14,060 nt of DNA from Candidatus Uhrbacteria bacterium. GTDB lineage: Bacteria > Patescibacteriota > Patescibacteriia > UBA9934. Location: contig JAUYIW010000014.1 of the NCBI GenBank assembly GCA_030688135.1, positions 1-14,060 of the forward strand, given 5' to 3'. Below the pieces are notes generated by a model. The model saw nothing but the letters and a program-made list of their open reading frames with translations, was not told the DNA's origin and searched no databases. Both the position numbers and the translations under genes were made by a program. Shown here one piece after another: positions 1 to 6,996 of this stretch (its first letter is position 1; each line of letters opens with the position of its first letter).

Positions 1-109
1 CAAGAAAAGAATCGCGTACGTCGTCATAAACCCAAATGGGATCAGCAATACGAGTAAGCTGAGCTGTTTTTGTAACAGGGATTGGAAGTTCAAAATTTAA
101 TACAACCAT
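1..109 (-). CDS. Start of an unidentified protein, cut by the window edge
   Basis: An open frame runs from an ATG at complement(107..109) off the left edge, giving 36 codons beginning MVVLNFELPIPVTKTAQLTR. It is too long for the track's cut-off only because it is truncated. The codons are AT-rich like the neighbouring genes. It diverges from the MgtE-like gene, with 46 nt between the two start codons. No SD precedes the ATG, but an AATAAT box ends 6 nt before it, the same spacing as in the divergent gene. No family could be recognised from this N-terminus, and no signal peptide or membrane helix is visible in it. Whether it is a real gene depends on sequence outside the window. Confidence 0.5.
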   Translation of the reverse strand, partial: MVVLNFELPIPVTKTAQLTRIADPIWVYDDVRDSFL

Positions 110-143
110 TCGGAAATTATTTTTATATTTATGATTGATCCTG

Positions 144-149
144 TATAAT
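144..149 (+). promoter_or_regulatory. -10 box of the MgtE-like gene, likely leaderless
   Basis: A perfect TATAAT ends 6 nt before the ATG at 156, directly preceded by TG. Transcription would begin at or next to the start codon, and no SD could fit. No convincing -35 hexamer is seen; the upstream sequence is a T-rich tract. Confidence 0.6.
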
Positions 150-155
150 ACATAT

Positions 156-725
156 ATGAAAATCATTTCTAAAAATAATCGATACATTGAAGAAGATGTT
201 GTACTTGGTAGAATCGATCACCTAATTGAACATCGTGTACCGTGGCTAATGGTGGGATTGCTAGTAGGACTTCTCTCTGCTGTAATGGTTTCAAAATTCC
301 ATGCGATCCTATCTGAAAACGTACAGCTTGCTTATTTTATTCCTATCATCGTTTACCTTTCAGACGCGGTTGGAACGCAAACGGAAACAATATACATTAG
401 AACACTTTCAAAAAACAAGAAAATTAATTTATATAAATATATAGCAAAAGAAAGTGCTATAGGTTTAGGGCTTGGAATATCCTCCGGTTTGATATTAGCT
501 GTCTTCGCAATGCTTTGGATGAACTCTTTTGAAATTGGATTGGTGATTGGGCTTTCGATGATAGTGAACTTAACCTTAGCGCCTGTACTTGCCACATTTA
601 TTCCAAGTCTATTATACAAAAGAAAGTCTGACCCAGCGTTGGGTTCCGGTCCTCTTGCGACTATTATTCAAGACCTAATTAGTCTTCTGGTTTACTTCAC
701 AATTGCCGGTATTGTAATTCTTTAA
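156..725 (+). CDS. MgtE/SLC41-type divalent cation channel, membrane domain only
   Basis: A 189-aa inner-membrane protein matching the C-terminal transmembrane domain of MgtE Mg2+ channels, which move Mg2+ into the cell. About five hydrophobic segments are visible, with a basic loop (KNKKINLYK) after the family-like DAVGTQTE..R motif at 70-82. The motif SDPALGSGP..TIIQD at 158-173 places two aspartates (D159 and D173) 14 residues apart, as in the ion-binding DPA...D signature of MgtE. Full-length MgtE (about 450 aa) also has a cytoplasmic N domain and CBS domains that sense Mg2+. Both are missing here, so gating must differ or depend on a partner. The ATG at 156 is chosen over the in-frame TTG at 135 because the TATAAT box lies between them. 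Family assignment is firm; transport of Mg2+ specifically is inferred. Confidence 0.85.
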   Translation: MKIISKNNRYIEEDVVLGRIDHLIEHRVPWLMVGLLVGLLSAVMVSKFHAILSENVQLAYFIPIIVYLSDAVGTQTETIYIRTLSKNKKINLYKYIAKESAIGLGLGISSGLILAVFAMLWMNSFEIGLVIGLSMIVNLTLAPVLATFIPSLLYKRKSDPALGSGPLATIIQDLISLLVYFTIAGIVIL

Positions 726-769
726 TGCTATATTTTTGCGATTAAGTAAACTTAGCCATATATGATAAT

Positions 770-1828
770 ATGACAGAAAATGAACCTACAAAGAATATTA
801 AGACAGTCTGGCATAGACTAGCTCTATACTTGGTTATTTTGTTTCCTCTCGTGATTCTTTCTGCCGTCATGTTCCAACTTACTTCTCTTGATGAACAGAG
901 TCGTTGGGAGGATCATAACATTATGATGCAAGGCATAATACTTCAAAATGCAGATCGTAATATAAAAGTATTTTTCAAAAGAATACTATCAGATATGGAT
1001 GTATTACTAAACAATGCCCAATTCCAAAATTATATCGAGGGGCTACCGGAGGAAAATATAGTTGAACACACTGCGCTTGAAGAAGAATTCCTAGCACTCC
1101 TCGATGCAAGGCAGGTTTATAATCAAATTCGTTTTATTGGTGTAAGTGGTATGGAACAAATTCGAGTTGATTATAACCATGGTTCTTCAATGGTTATTCC
1201 AACAGATGAATTGCAGAATAAAAGTGACCGATACTACTTTACGGAATCCATTAATCTTAATGCGGATCAGGTATATTTTTCACCACTTGACTTAAACGTC
1301 GAAGAAGCGGAAATAGAAGTACCATATAATCCGGTGATACGTTTGTCAGCCCCTGTCTTTACAGAAAACGGAGAGCGTAAAGGCATATTGGTAATGAATG
1401 TGTTTGGCAAATCAATATTCGACGCCGCTGAATCATATTCAGCAATAATGAACGGCAGTGAGTTTATGTTGATAAATAATGAAGGCTACTGGCTGGAAAG
1501 CGTAACCGACGAAGAAGAATGGGGCTGGATGTTTGATGATAAAAAAGATGTAACATTTGCTAATAAATACCCGGAAGTTTGGGAAGTAATGCAAAATAGC
1601 GAAAACGGTAACATCCAAACAAAAGACGGATTGTTCTCATACGCTACAATTAATCCGATCTCAACAGTTAGCCTAAAGTGGTGGGCGGTATCACTACTAC
1701 CAAATGACTATTTGCTAAACGAACGAAAGGAATTGCGATCAGACAATCTATCACTTACTATTCTGCTCTGTATTGCTTATGCAATTTTTGCAGGATTAAT
1801 AACCTATTCATTTACACGGGAAAGCTAA
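770..1828 (+). CDS. Membrane-anchored dCache-type sensor protein without output domain
   Basis: A 352-aa protein. Residues about 16-40 form a first membrane helix, residues about 41-325 an extracytoplasmic sensor domain, and residues about 328-348 a second helix; the protein ends four residues later (TRES). The sensor region resembles double-Cache ligand-binding domains of histidine kinases and diguanylate cyclases: an IRFIGVSGMEQIRVD strand, then DRYYF, YFSPLDLN, PVIRLSAPVF and a GILVMNVFG segment in the usual order. In those families a HAMP, kinase or GGDEF domain follows the second helix. Here there is none, so it either acts as a ligand-binding partner of another protein or has lost its output half. 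It lies 44 nt after the MgtE-like gene. No SD is present; TATGAT stands just before the ATG. Sensor topology is well supported; ligand and partner are unknown. Confidence 0.75.
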   Translation: MTENEPTKNIKTVWHRLALYLVILFPLVILSAVMFQLTSLDEQSRWEDHNIMMQGIILQNADRNIKVFFKRILSDMDVLLNNAQFQNYIEGLPEENIVEHTALEEEFLALLDARQVYNQIRFIGVSGMEQIRVDYNHGSSMVIPTDELQNKSDRYYFTESINLNADQVYFSPLDLNVEEAEIEVPYNPVIRLSAPVFTENGERKGILVMNVFGKSIFDAAESYSAIMNGSEFMLINNEGYWLESVTDEEEWGWMFDDKKDVTFANKYPEVWEVMQNSENGNIQTKDGLFSYATINPISTVSLKWWAVSLLPNDYLLNERKELRSDNLSLTILLCIAYAIFAGLITYSFTRES

Positions 1829-1845
1829 AAACTACAAAAGGAGTG

Positions 1846-1885
1846 AAACCACGTCGCCTGTGACACCACCGGCTTGACGTGGTTT
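1846..1885 (+). terminator. Hairpin after the sensor gene, overlapping the next promoter
   Basis: A ten-base perfect inverted repeat (AAACCACGTC at 1846-1855, GACGTGGTTT at 1876-1885) encloses 20 nt, in which GCC/GGC can extend the stem. A T-run follows. It can terminate the sensor transcript. Its right arm also holds the TTGACG -35 box of the following gene, so it could equally be an operator. Confidence 0.5.
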
Positions 1886-1902
1886 TGAATTTAGCATATT
1901 AT
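1874..1902 (+). promoter_or_regulatory. Sigma-70-type promoter of the 103-aa gene
   Basis: TTGACG (1874-1879), a 17-nt spacer and TATTAT (1897-1902) form a near-consensus promoter. Transcription would start near 1909, giving a leader of about 17 nt that contains the SD AGGAGG at 1916-1921. This is much closer to textbook form than the promoters of the flanking native genes. Confidence 0.65.
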
Positions 1903-1925
1903 TCAGTCTTCTTTCAGGAGGAAAC

Positions 1926-2237
1926 GTGCAAGAAGCCACACTGCTCACCTTGGTAATGCTCGTCCACGATACTGAAACAGAGCAAGCTGAAACGAAGAGC
2001 GAAACCGGTCAGTTAGTCTATATTCGCAAACCCGACTTCAAGCTACTTCTACAGTTCGTAGAGAAGGGAATGATCTACAAAAACGCCCCTGGGCTTTCCG
2101 AAGGGATTCTGGATTTTCTAGAGTCGCACAAAGAGTCGTGCAAAACGTATACCGACAGACAAAGTGTTGCACATCGATGGACCACAGACAACTTCGAACT
2201 TGGAGCCCAGTGCCCCATTTGGCGAAAGTCTTTCTAA
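1926..2237 (+). CDS. Unknown 103-aa protein in a self-contained gene unit
   Basis: The GTG start at 1926 is fixed by a perfect AGGAGG four bases upstream and by the promoter just before it. The product is soluble-looking, with no membrane helix or signal peptide. It has a hydrophobic N-terminal helix (EATLLTLVMLVHD), an acidic, low-hydrophobicity stretch at about 15-28, a mixed middle part (KPDFKLLLQFVEKG, LSEGILDFLE) and two cysteines (C72 and C96). I do not recognise a family. The gene appears richer in G+C than the sensor gene before it, and a strong terminator follows 8 nt after the stop. It is transcribed alone. An overlapping frame at 2138-2473 runs through the terminator and repeats and is not a gene. 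It could be a horizontally acquired orphan. Confidence 0.7.
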   Translation: MQEATLLTLVMLVHDTETEQAETKSETGQLVYIRKPDFKLLLQFVEKGMIYKNAPGLSEGILDFLESHKESCKTYTDRQSVAHRWTTDNFELGAQCPIWRKSF

Positions 2238-2245
2238 AAACACTC

Positions 2246-2269
2246 AAACCGACTTCGGTCGGTTTTTTT
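2246..2269 (+). terminator. Intrinsic terminator of the 103-aa gene
   Basis: An eight-base stem AAACCGAC/GTCGGTTT (2246-2253, 2258-2265) is closed by a TTCG tetraloop and runs into seven Ts (2263-2269). This is a textbook Rho-independent terminator. Confidence 0.9.
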
Positions 2270-2294
2270 ATAACAAAAAAACCATACTACGGTG

Positions 2295-2340
2295 CAAAAC
2301 TCAATGATATTGACTTCCACGGGCTTACGATCTCTAAAAT
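2295..2340. repeat. Dispersed relic, copy 1 (19 nt identical to 11031-11049)
   Basis: CAAAACTCAATGATATTGA at 2295-2313 is repeated exactly at 11031-11049, and similarity continues on the right (ACGGGCT, then TCT..AAA). In one plus-strand frame both copies read KLNDIDxxGLxxS. It lies between the terminator at 2269 and a palindromic repeat, so it is probably a decayed gene piece or a mobile-sequence remnant. No function can be assigned. Confidence 0.6.
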
Positions 2341-2348
2341 AATATATT

Positions 2349-2437
2349 CACCATCTCGACCGAGGCTGTTAGTCGACGAGTGGAGAGATCTAACCGAGAG
2401 ATCCCTCGACTCAACCGATTGCCCTCGCTCGGGATGG
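2349..2437 (+). repeat. Imperfect palindromic intergenic element, copy 1
   Basis: Outer arms CCATCTCGACCGAG (2351-2364) and CTCGGGATGG (2428-2437) enclose inner arms GATCT/AGATC (2388-2392, 2399-2403). The same arrangement, with shared interior sequence such as CTGT..GTCG.CGAG, recurs at 9291-9384 (inverted) and 13917-14017. A single-stranded copy could fold into a long broken stem. Elements of this kind, with ends resembling ATCTCGA...TCGAGAT, are common dispersed repeats in environmental bacteria. No coding capacity is visible. Confidence 0.65.
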
Positions 2438-2521
2438 ACAGGGTGTGGGAGAACCTTTTGCGTGGAATGGTAACAGTATAGCAACTGTCGAAATCCTAGC
2501 AAATGCAAGATCGCGAGTTTT

Positions 2522-2548
2522 GATATAGCCTTATTATAAGGCTATATC
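2522..2548 (-). terminator. Perfect hairpin at the 3' end of dnaX
   Basis: GATATAGCCTTA and TAAGGCTATATC form a 12-bp perfect stem with a 3-nt loop, 18 nt beyond the dnaX stop. There is no clear T-run after it on either strand, so it may terminate weakly or protect the mRNA end. Confidence 0.55.
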
Positions 2549-2566
2549 ATTAATAAGAAGATTTAA

Positions 2567-4225
2567 TTACACAACACTTCCACCAAAAGCATCTGCAAGA
2601 GTGTTTAAAGCCTCCTCTTCTTTAGCGTAAAGCATTACAGCCTCAACTGTGAGTTTTACCTGCGTCACTTCTTCAATTGCAGCTTCCAACAACTCTGAAT
2701 TCTTTCTCTGTGCAAGAGTCTCCTTATGAAAGCTACGCTCAAATCCAACCTGTAACTTTCCATTCTCAATAGAAACTGGTTTAGCCGAATACAAAACAAT
2801 CGGCAGAGCGATATTTCTTTTAGAGACTGCTTCGCAACAACGCTTCCACTTGCTCTGAAGTTCTTCTACGGACAATTGTGGCGCAAGAGTATTGGGGTAT
2901 AAATCGGTAGAGTCGACGGGAGTCGAGAGTTCATTCGCTTTATCTTGAATCGAGAAAGAGGCCGAAGTTGCCTCTTTGCCTCCTTCTGTTGCCGGTTGTT
3001 CATTGCCGACCGACGGCTGAGTTTCGACGTTCGTTTGACTACCCTCCGTTAATCGCTCGCGTTGGCCTCCTTCGCCTCCTAGACCAATCGAGATAGGAGG
3101 ATCACTTTTATCGTCTGTTCCTGATGCTACGACCAGCTCGCTGGCTCCACAAAACTCCACTATCATTATTTCCAGTGGCAAGTGAGGAAATGCGTCTGGA
3201 GCGGACTTTGATCTCGCATCTAGCAAAGCGTCAAGTAGCTCGGCAGAACGATTAGACGAAAAGTTTACTAGCATCGCTCGCATTTTCTCCATCGTATCTG
3301 CGTCATAATGGTTATCAAACGCCCCATTCAGGTTGAGCAACAATATAGTTCGAGCAAAGTCAATCAATTCACCGATTAGATTTTTGACCGAACCACCCTG
3401 ATCAACAAAGTTGTTCAACACTTTTATTGCAGACTTTGCGTCACCAGTTCCCAATGAACCAATAATATTAACAATAACTGAAGTGTTAGTGACCGGAAGC
3501 ACAATCGATGCCTCTTTCACGCTAATCGATTTCTCACCTAAAGCTAGAATCTGCCCAAATAAACTTTCAGCATCTCGCAAACATCCTTCAGATAATCGAG
3601 CGATTGAATTTAGAACTTCGGCCTCAACCTCTACGCCCTCGGCCTTAGCGATCATTTGAAGCCTTAAAATCATTTCTGGCGCTGATATTCTATGAAAGTC
3701 AAAACGCTGACATCTAGACAATATAGTCTGCGGTATTTTATGCAACTCAGTTGTTGCCAAAACAAAAATTACATGTTCTGGTGGCTCTTCAAGCGTTTTA
3801 AGAAGCGCGTTAAAAGCCGGGGTTGAGAGCATGTGAACTTCGTCTATTATAAAAACTTTGTTTTTTCCTTGGCCTGGAGCAAACCTAACGGCTTCGATAA
3901 TATTTTCACGAATGTTATCAACGCCGGTATGCGATGCCGCATCAATCTCAATCACATCAAGCGCTCTACCGCCACTGAATTCAATACAATGGGAACATTT
4001 ACCGCATGGTTCGCTAGTGCCCTCTTTTCTATTCACGCAGTTAACTGACTTTGCCAAAAGCCTAGCAATTGTTGTCTTCCCAATACCCCGTGGACCAGCA
4101 AATAAATAAGCATGAGCAACGGAACCATTGGCAATTTGATTCTGAATCGTTGTTTTTATATGATCCTGACCTGTAAGATCGCTAAAACTTGCTGGTCGAT
4201 ATTTTCTGTAAATTACATCTGCCAT
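2567..4225 (-). CDS. dnaX: DNA polymerase III subunit gamma/tau
   Basis: A 552-aa AAA+ clamp-loader subunit that opens the sliding clamp with ATP during replication. It has the conserved N-terminus MADVIYRKYRP, Walker A GPRGIGKT (44-51), four zinc-binding cysteines (C63, C74, C77, C80), Walker B VFIIDEVH with D128/E129, sensor-1 LATTE (156-160) and the SRC arginine-finger motif (170-172). Domain III ends near LPLEIMIVEFC (349-359). A low-complexity linker (about 365-445, rich in G, E, S and T) and a C-terminal tau-like domain follow. No A-rich slippage heptamer was seen near the linker, so the gamma form by frameshifting is not supported. There is no SD before the ATG, but TATAAC boxes from the heptad array lie just upstream. 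The 217-nt gap from the ATPase gene suggests its own promoter. Confidence 0.97.
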   Translation of the reverse strand: MADVIYRKYRPASFSDLTGQDHIKTTIQNQIANGSVAHAYLFAGPRGIGKTTIARLLAKSVNCVNRKEGTSEPCGKCSHCIEFSGGRALDVIEIDAASHTGVDNIRENIIEAVRFAPGQGKNKVFIIDEVHMLSTPAFNALLKTLEEPPEHVIFVLATTELHKIPQTILSRCQRFDFHRISAPEMILRLQMIAKAEGVEVEAEVLNSIARLSEGCLRDAESLFGQILALGEKSISVKEASIVLPVTNTSVIVNIIGSLGTGDAKSAIKVLNNFVDQGGSVKNLIGELIDFARTILLLNLNGAFDNHYDADTMEKMRAMLVNFSSNRSAELLDALLDARSKSAPDAFPHLPLEIMIVEFCGASELVVASGTDDKSDPPISIGLGGEGGQRERLTEGSQTNVETQPSVGNEQPATEGGKEATSASFSIQDKANELSTPVDSTDLYPNTLAPQLSVEELQSKWKRCCEAVSKRNIALPIVLYSAKPVSIENGKLQVGFERSFHKETLAQRKNSELLEAAIEEVTQVKLTVEAVMLYAKEEEALNTLADAFGGSVV

Positions 4226-4231
4226 AAACTG

Positions 4232-4322
4232 TAGGTTATAGGTTATAGGTTTTAGGTTTTGGAGAGCAAGATATGTCTACTAAATCCTGGATACTGAATG
4301 CTAGATACTGGCCACTTTCTAC
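4232..4322. repeat. Thirteen in-phase heptanucleotides upstream of dnaX
   Basis: Four tandem heptads, TAGGTTA twice then TAGGTTT twice (4232-4259), are followed by two degenerate heptads and then seven heptads of form TNNNNNC (4274-4322: TGTCTAC, TAAATCC, TGGATAC, TGAATGC, TAGATAC, TGGCCAC, TTTCTAC). Both sets share one seven-base phase over 91 nt. Read on the dnaX strand, the first set gives repeated TATAACC, which could act as -10 boxes. The 91-nt length is not a reading frame. Confidence 0.75.
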
Positions 4323-4361
4323 TAGTCATAGTGGTGGCATTTTAGCACAAGATCGCAAATT

Positions 4362-4404
4362 GGTGAAAGAGGTGAAATAAAGTGAAGGAGGTGAAATTTT
4401 CACC
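4362..4404. repeat. GGTGAAA repeats and small palindrome after the ATPase gene
   Basis: GGTGAAA occurs at 4362 and 4371, a variant AGTGAAG at 4381, and again at 4390 inside GGTGAAATTTTCACC (4390-4404), a near-perfect palindrome. It lies 38 nt beyond the ATPase stop and could form its 3' hairpin, but no T-run follows on the minus strand. Confidence 0.45.
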
Positions 4405-4442
4405 CCCCCATTACATTCATTGCTTTTTCTACCTTCGGACGC

Positions 4443-6971
4443 CTACCCGCTAGGTGGCGGTGATGGCGTTTTAACTGACTTTGGAAGACCAATGCCAGCA
4501 CGAAGCATTATTTCACGCTCAACAATATCTTTTGGACGCCCGTAAGTAAGTCTTGAAATCTCGCGTAATGCTTCGAACAACTTCTGGTTAGGAGTTTCAG
4601 GTTTATAATTCTTTAATGTAAACGGCTTTACTTGAGCGTTGCCAGCAATAATTTTAGCATTCCAAGTGTATGCGTCGGTATTCATTAAGTCGTACGCAGA
4701 AAATGTAGGTTCAAAAATCTTTGCAAGCACTTCCGTATCTTCAGGTCCAACCCGAGCCACTAAAGAAGTACCAACGTTACCTAAAATAGCATCACGAATT
4801 TCGGTCTTGCCGTCTTGAACCAACTGACCCATATACTGGTGAGCCATTATCAAACTTAAACGATACTTTCGAGCTTCGGACAAAATCGTTGCAATAGACG
4901 GTGTAATAAAGTTCTGGAACTCATCAATATATAGGAAGAAATCTTTACGATCTTTTTCTGGAATATTTGCACGAGTAAATGCTGCCATTTGCAACTTAGA
5001 CACGATAATCAAACCGAGTAAATTACCGTTAACCTCGCCTATAAGCCCTTTGGATAAATTCACAAGCAAAATCTTTCCTTCATCCATGATTTGCCTAAAA
5101 TCAAATGCTGACTTTGATTGCCCGATAATATTACGCATCATCTCATTTTCCACAAATCTACCAACCTTTGAAACAAGATAACCGGTCATTTCAGATTTAT
5201 GGTAATCGCTCTTGGAATCCATTTCGTCGTCCCAAAAAGATTTTACCATTGGATCCGTAATCTTTGCACGCCAACGCATCTGAAAAGCTTCATCGGAAAT
5301 CATACGAGGAATCTCAACCAGAGTTCCCGGATTATCAAGGTCAGACATTAGCGTAAGCATATAGTTACGCATGCTATGCTCAAACATTGGTCCAATCATT
5401 TCAGGCGGGAAAAGCATCATGAAAATGGAAATCATTTCCTGAACAGCAAAATCTCGCATGTTTTCGTCGGCCGCTTCAAGCATGTTTAACCCCATTGGCC
5501 TATCGGTGTCAGACGGATTAAAATACACAACGTCATCAATCCTATCCTTGGGAATAGACCCAAGAATACTATCAACCAAATCACCGTGAGGATCGATCAC
5601 AGCTACGCCTTTGCCATTTTTAATATCCTTAAGAGCCATGTCCCGTAAAAACCAAGACTTACCAGAACCGGTCTTACCAATCACATACATGTGCCTCATC
5701 CTATCCTCATTATTCATGAAGACCTCACGTCTTTCGCCCCTATAAACGTTGTAACCAATATGGAATCCCTCGGTTGGAACTTCTGGAGGCGCAGGCGCAG
5801 TTCGGGCTAGCATCCATCGAATATTCGGTGTCTCTGTGGAAGTCAGCGGTAAATGCCAAACACTGGCCATTTCCTCGGTATTCAAAATAACTTTATATTT
5901 TTCGTTAAAAGCCCTGTAAATAAAGTCTTGAATCAGCCGAGTCTTGCTTCTCGGAATATCTGACGAAAAGGCATTTCCGTATTCGTAAATATTAAACTGA
6001 CTAAAAGCTTGGGAAACATGTTTCAAGTCTTCTTCAGCTGATGCTACATTTTTTCCAGACGAAATAATACGAATATTCACTTCCAAACCTGCTTTGGTCA
6101 TTTTATTTTCAATACCCTGCAACATCTTTTCTTCAGCCTGCGAAAGCTTTCGTTGCTCCTTTTGTTCATTATCTTTTGATTTTACCGCATCTTTCCAACT
6201 CATTCCGCCACCTTTCTTAGCTTCCTTAAGCGACATGCCTTTATTCATGTTCTTTACAATCTTCTTACCTAGCCCTCGCCAGTTAGGACGCGCTGAACGT
6301 ACAATAAATTGTACGGCCACACCCTCACCCTTTGGAACTTTTCCAAGCGCATTAGTAATAGAATTCAATGGATCAGAATCCAATTCTTTATAAGTCTTTA
6401 TCGGCATGTAATTCTCACGCTTGAATTTCAAATACCCACCAACGATTGTTGATGTTGGTGAAAACAAATTGTAATCTTCAACAGGCTCGAGCGCGGCATT
6501 TGTGTATTGAGCGTGAATTTGCTCTCCAACAAACTCCTGTAAATACTTAGGCACAGTAATATAAAACGTAATCAACTCTTCATGCGAAACAATTTCAAGT
6601 GCCATGGTGTCAGTTCTTCCAAATAACCATGCAGAAATTCCTTTTTGAGGTGTTAAGCCACCAATAGCAGAATAAAAAGTCTCGGCAATTGCAATGTCTT
6701 CCTGCCATTGTTGAATACTAACATCGCCTCTTAGTTCATCTGCATTAACAAACTTTGGAATAGTAATCATTAATGTTACGTTTTGCAATTCCCCTCCTCG
6801 TATATTGACAAGACTTCTTAAGTATCGCTTTAAAAGTTTTAGTAATAAAATAACTACACCAACAATTAACGCCACAGTAATCAAAAGCGTGACTACCTGC
6901 ACAATGTCAATATTGCCCAGAGTAGGCTGAGCGCTTGTGCTTACCGCAAGTTGTAGCATGAATAAACTCAT
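4443..6971 (-). CDS. Membrane-anchored VirD4/TraG-type DNA-pumping ATPase
   Basis: An 842-aa P-loop ATPase of the HerA/FtsK superfamily, related to type IV secretion coupling and VirB4-like ATPases. A membrane helix at about 22-47 anchors it. Residues 60-400 form a large N-terminal region with a lysine-rich segment (235-285). The motor domain has Walker A GKTGSGKS (432-439), the DPHGD motif (461-465), Walker B FFLYIDEFQNF with D683/E684, and a TraM-recognition-like region (ARKYRLSLIMAHQ, 700-712). The tail is proline-rich. It probably moves DNA or protein across the inner membrane, for example in a pilus or uptake system, which CPR bacteria are expected to need as they depend on other cells. 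No other secretion genes lie in this window. It follows the 181-aa gene by 25 nt and is likely co-transcribed. There is no SD before its ATG. Confidence 0.85.
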   Translation of the reverse strand: MSLFMLQLAVSTSAQPTLGNIDIVQVVTLLITVALIVGVVILLLKLLKRYLRSLVNIRGGELQNVTLMITIPKFVNADELRGDVSIQQWQEDIAIAETFYSAIGGLTPQKGISAWLFGRTDTMALEIVSHEELITFYITVPKYLQEFVGEQIHAQYTNAALEPVEDYNLFSPTSTIVGGYLKFKRENYMPIKTYKELDSDPLNSITNALGKVPKGEGVAVQFIVRSARPNWRGLGKKIVKNMNKGMSLKEAKKGGGMSWKDAVKSKDNEQKEQRKLSQAEEKMLQGIENKMTKAGLEVNIRIISSGKNVASAEEDLKHVSQAFSQFNIYEYGNAFSSDIPRSKTRLIQDFIYRAFNEKYKVILNTEEMASVWHLPLTSTETPNIRWMLARTAPAPPEVPTEGFHIGYNVYRGERREVFMNNEDRMRHMYVIGKTGSGKSWFLRDMALKDIKNGKGVAVIDPHGDLVDSILGSIPKDRIDDVVYFNPSDTDRPMGLNMLEAADENMRDFAVQEMISIFMMLFPPEMIGPMFEHSMRNYMLTLMSDLDNPGTLVEIPRMISDEAFQMRWRAKITDPMVKSFWDDEMDSKSDYHKSEMTGYLVSKVGRFVENEMMRNIIGQSKSAFDFRQIMDEGKILLVNLSKGLIGEVNGNLLGLIIVSKLQMAAFTRANIPEKDRKDFFLYIDEFQNFITPSIATILSEARKYRLSLIMAHQYMGQLVQDGKTEIRDAILGNVGTSLVARVGPEDTEVLAKIFEPTFSAYDLMNTDAYTWNAKIIAGNAQVKPFTLKNYKPETPNQKLFEALREISRLTYGRPKDIVEREIMLRAGIGLPKSVKTPSPPPSG

Positions 6972-6996
6972 TTGTTTTCAAACGGATTTAGACTTT

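Noticed and set aside
2295..2340. Relic derived from dnaX
   Set aside because: One minus-strand frame gives PVEVNIIEFC, resembling PLEIMIVEFC of DnaX, but nucleotide identity is only about 20 of 33 and does not extend; chance is as likely.
2138..2473. 111-aa ORF overlapping the 103-aa gene
   Set aside because: It starts inside a well-supported gene and runs through its terminator, the relic and a palindromic repeat.
2880..3110. Programmed -1 frameshift in dnaX
   Set aside because: No A-rich slippery heptamer with a downstream stem was seen in the linker region; the single long frame explains the protein.
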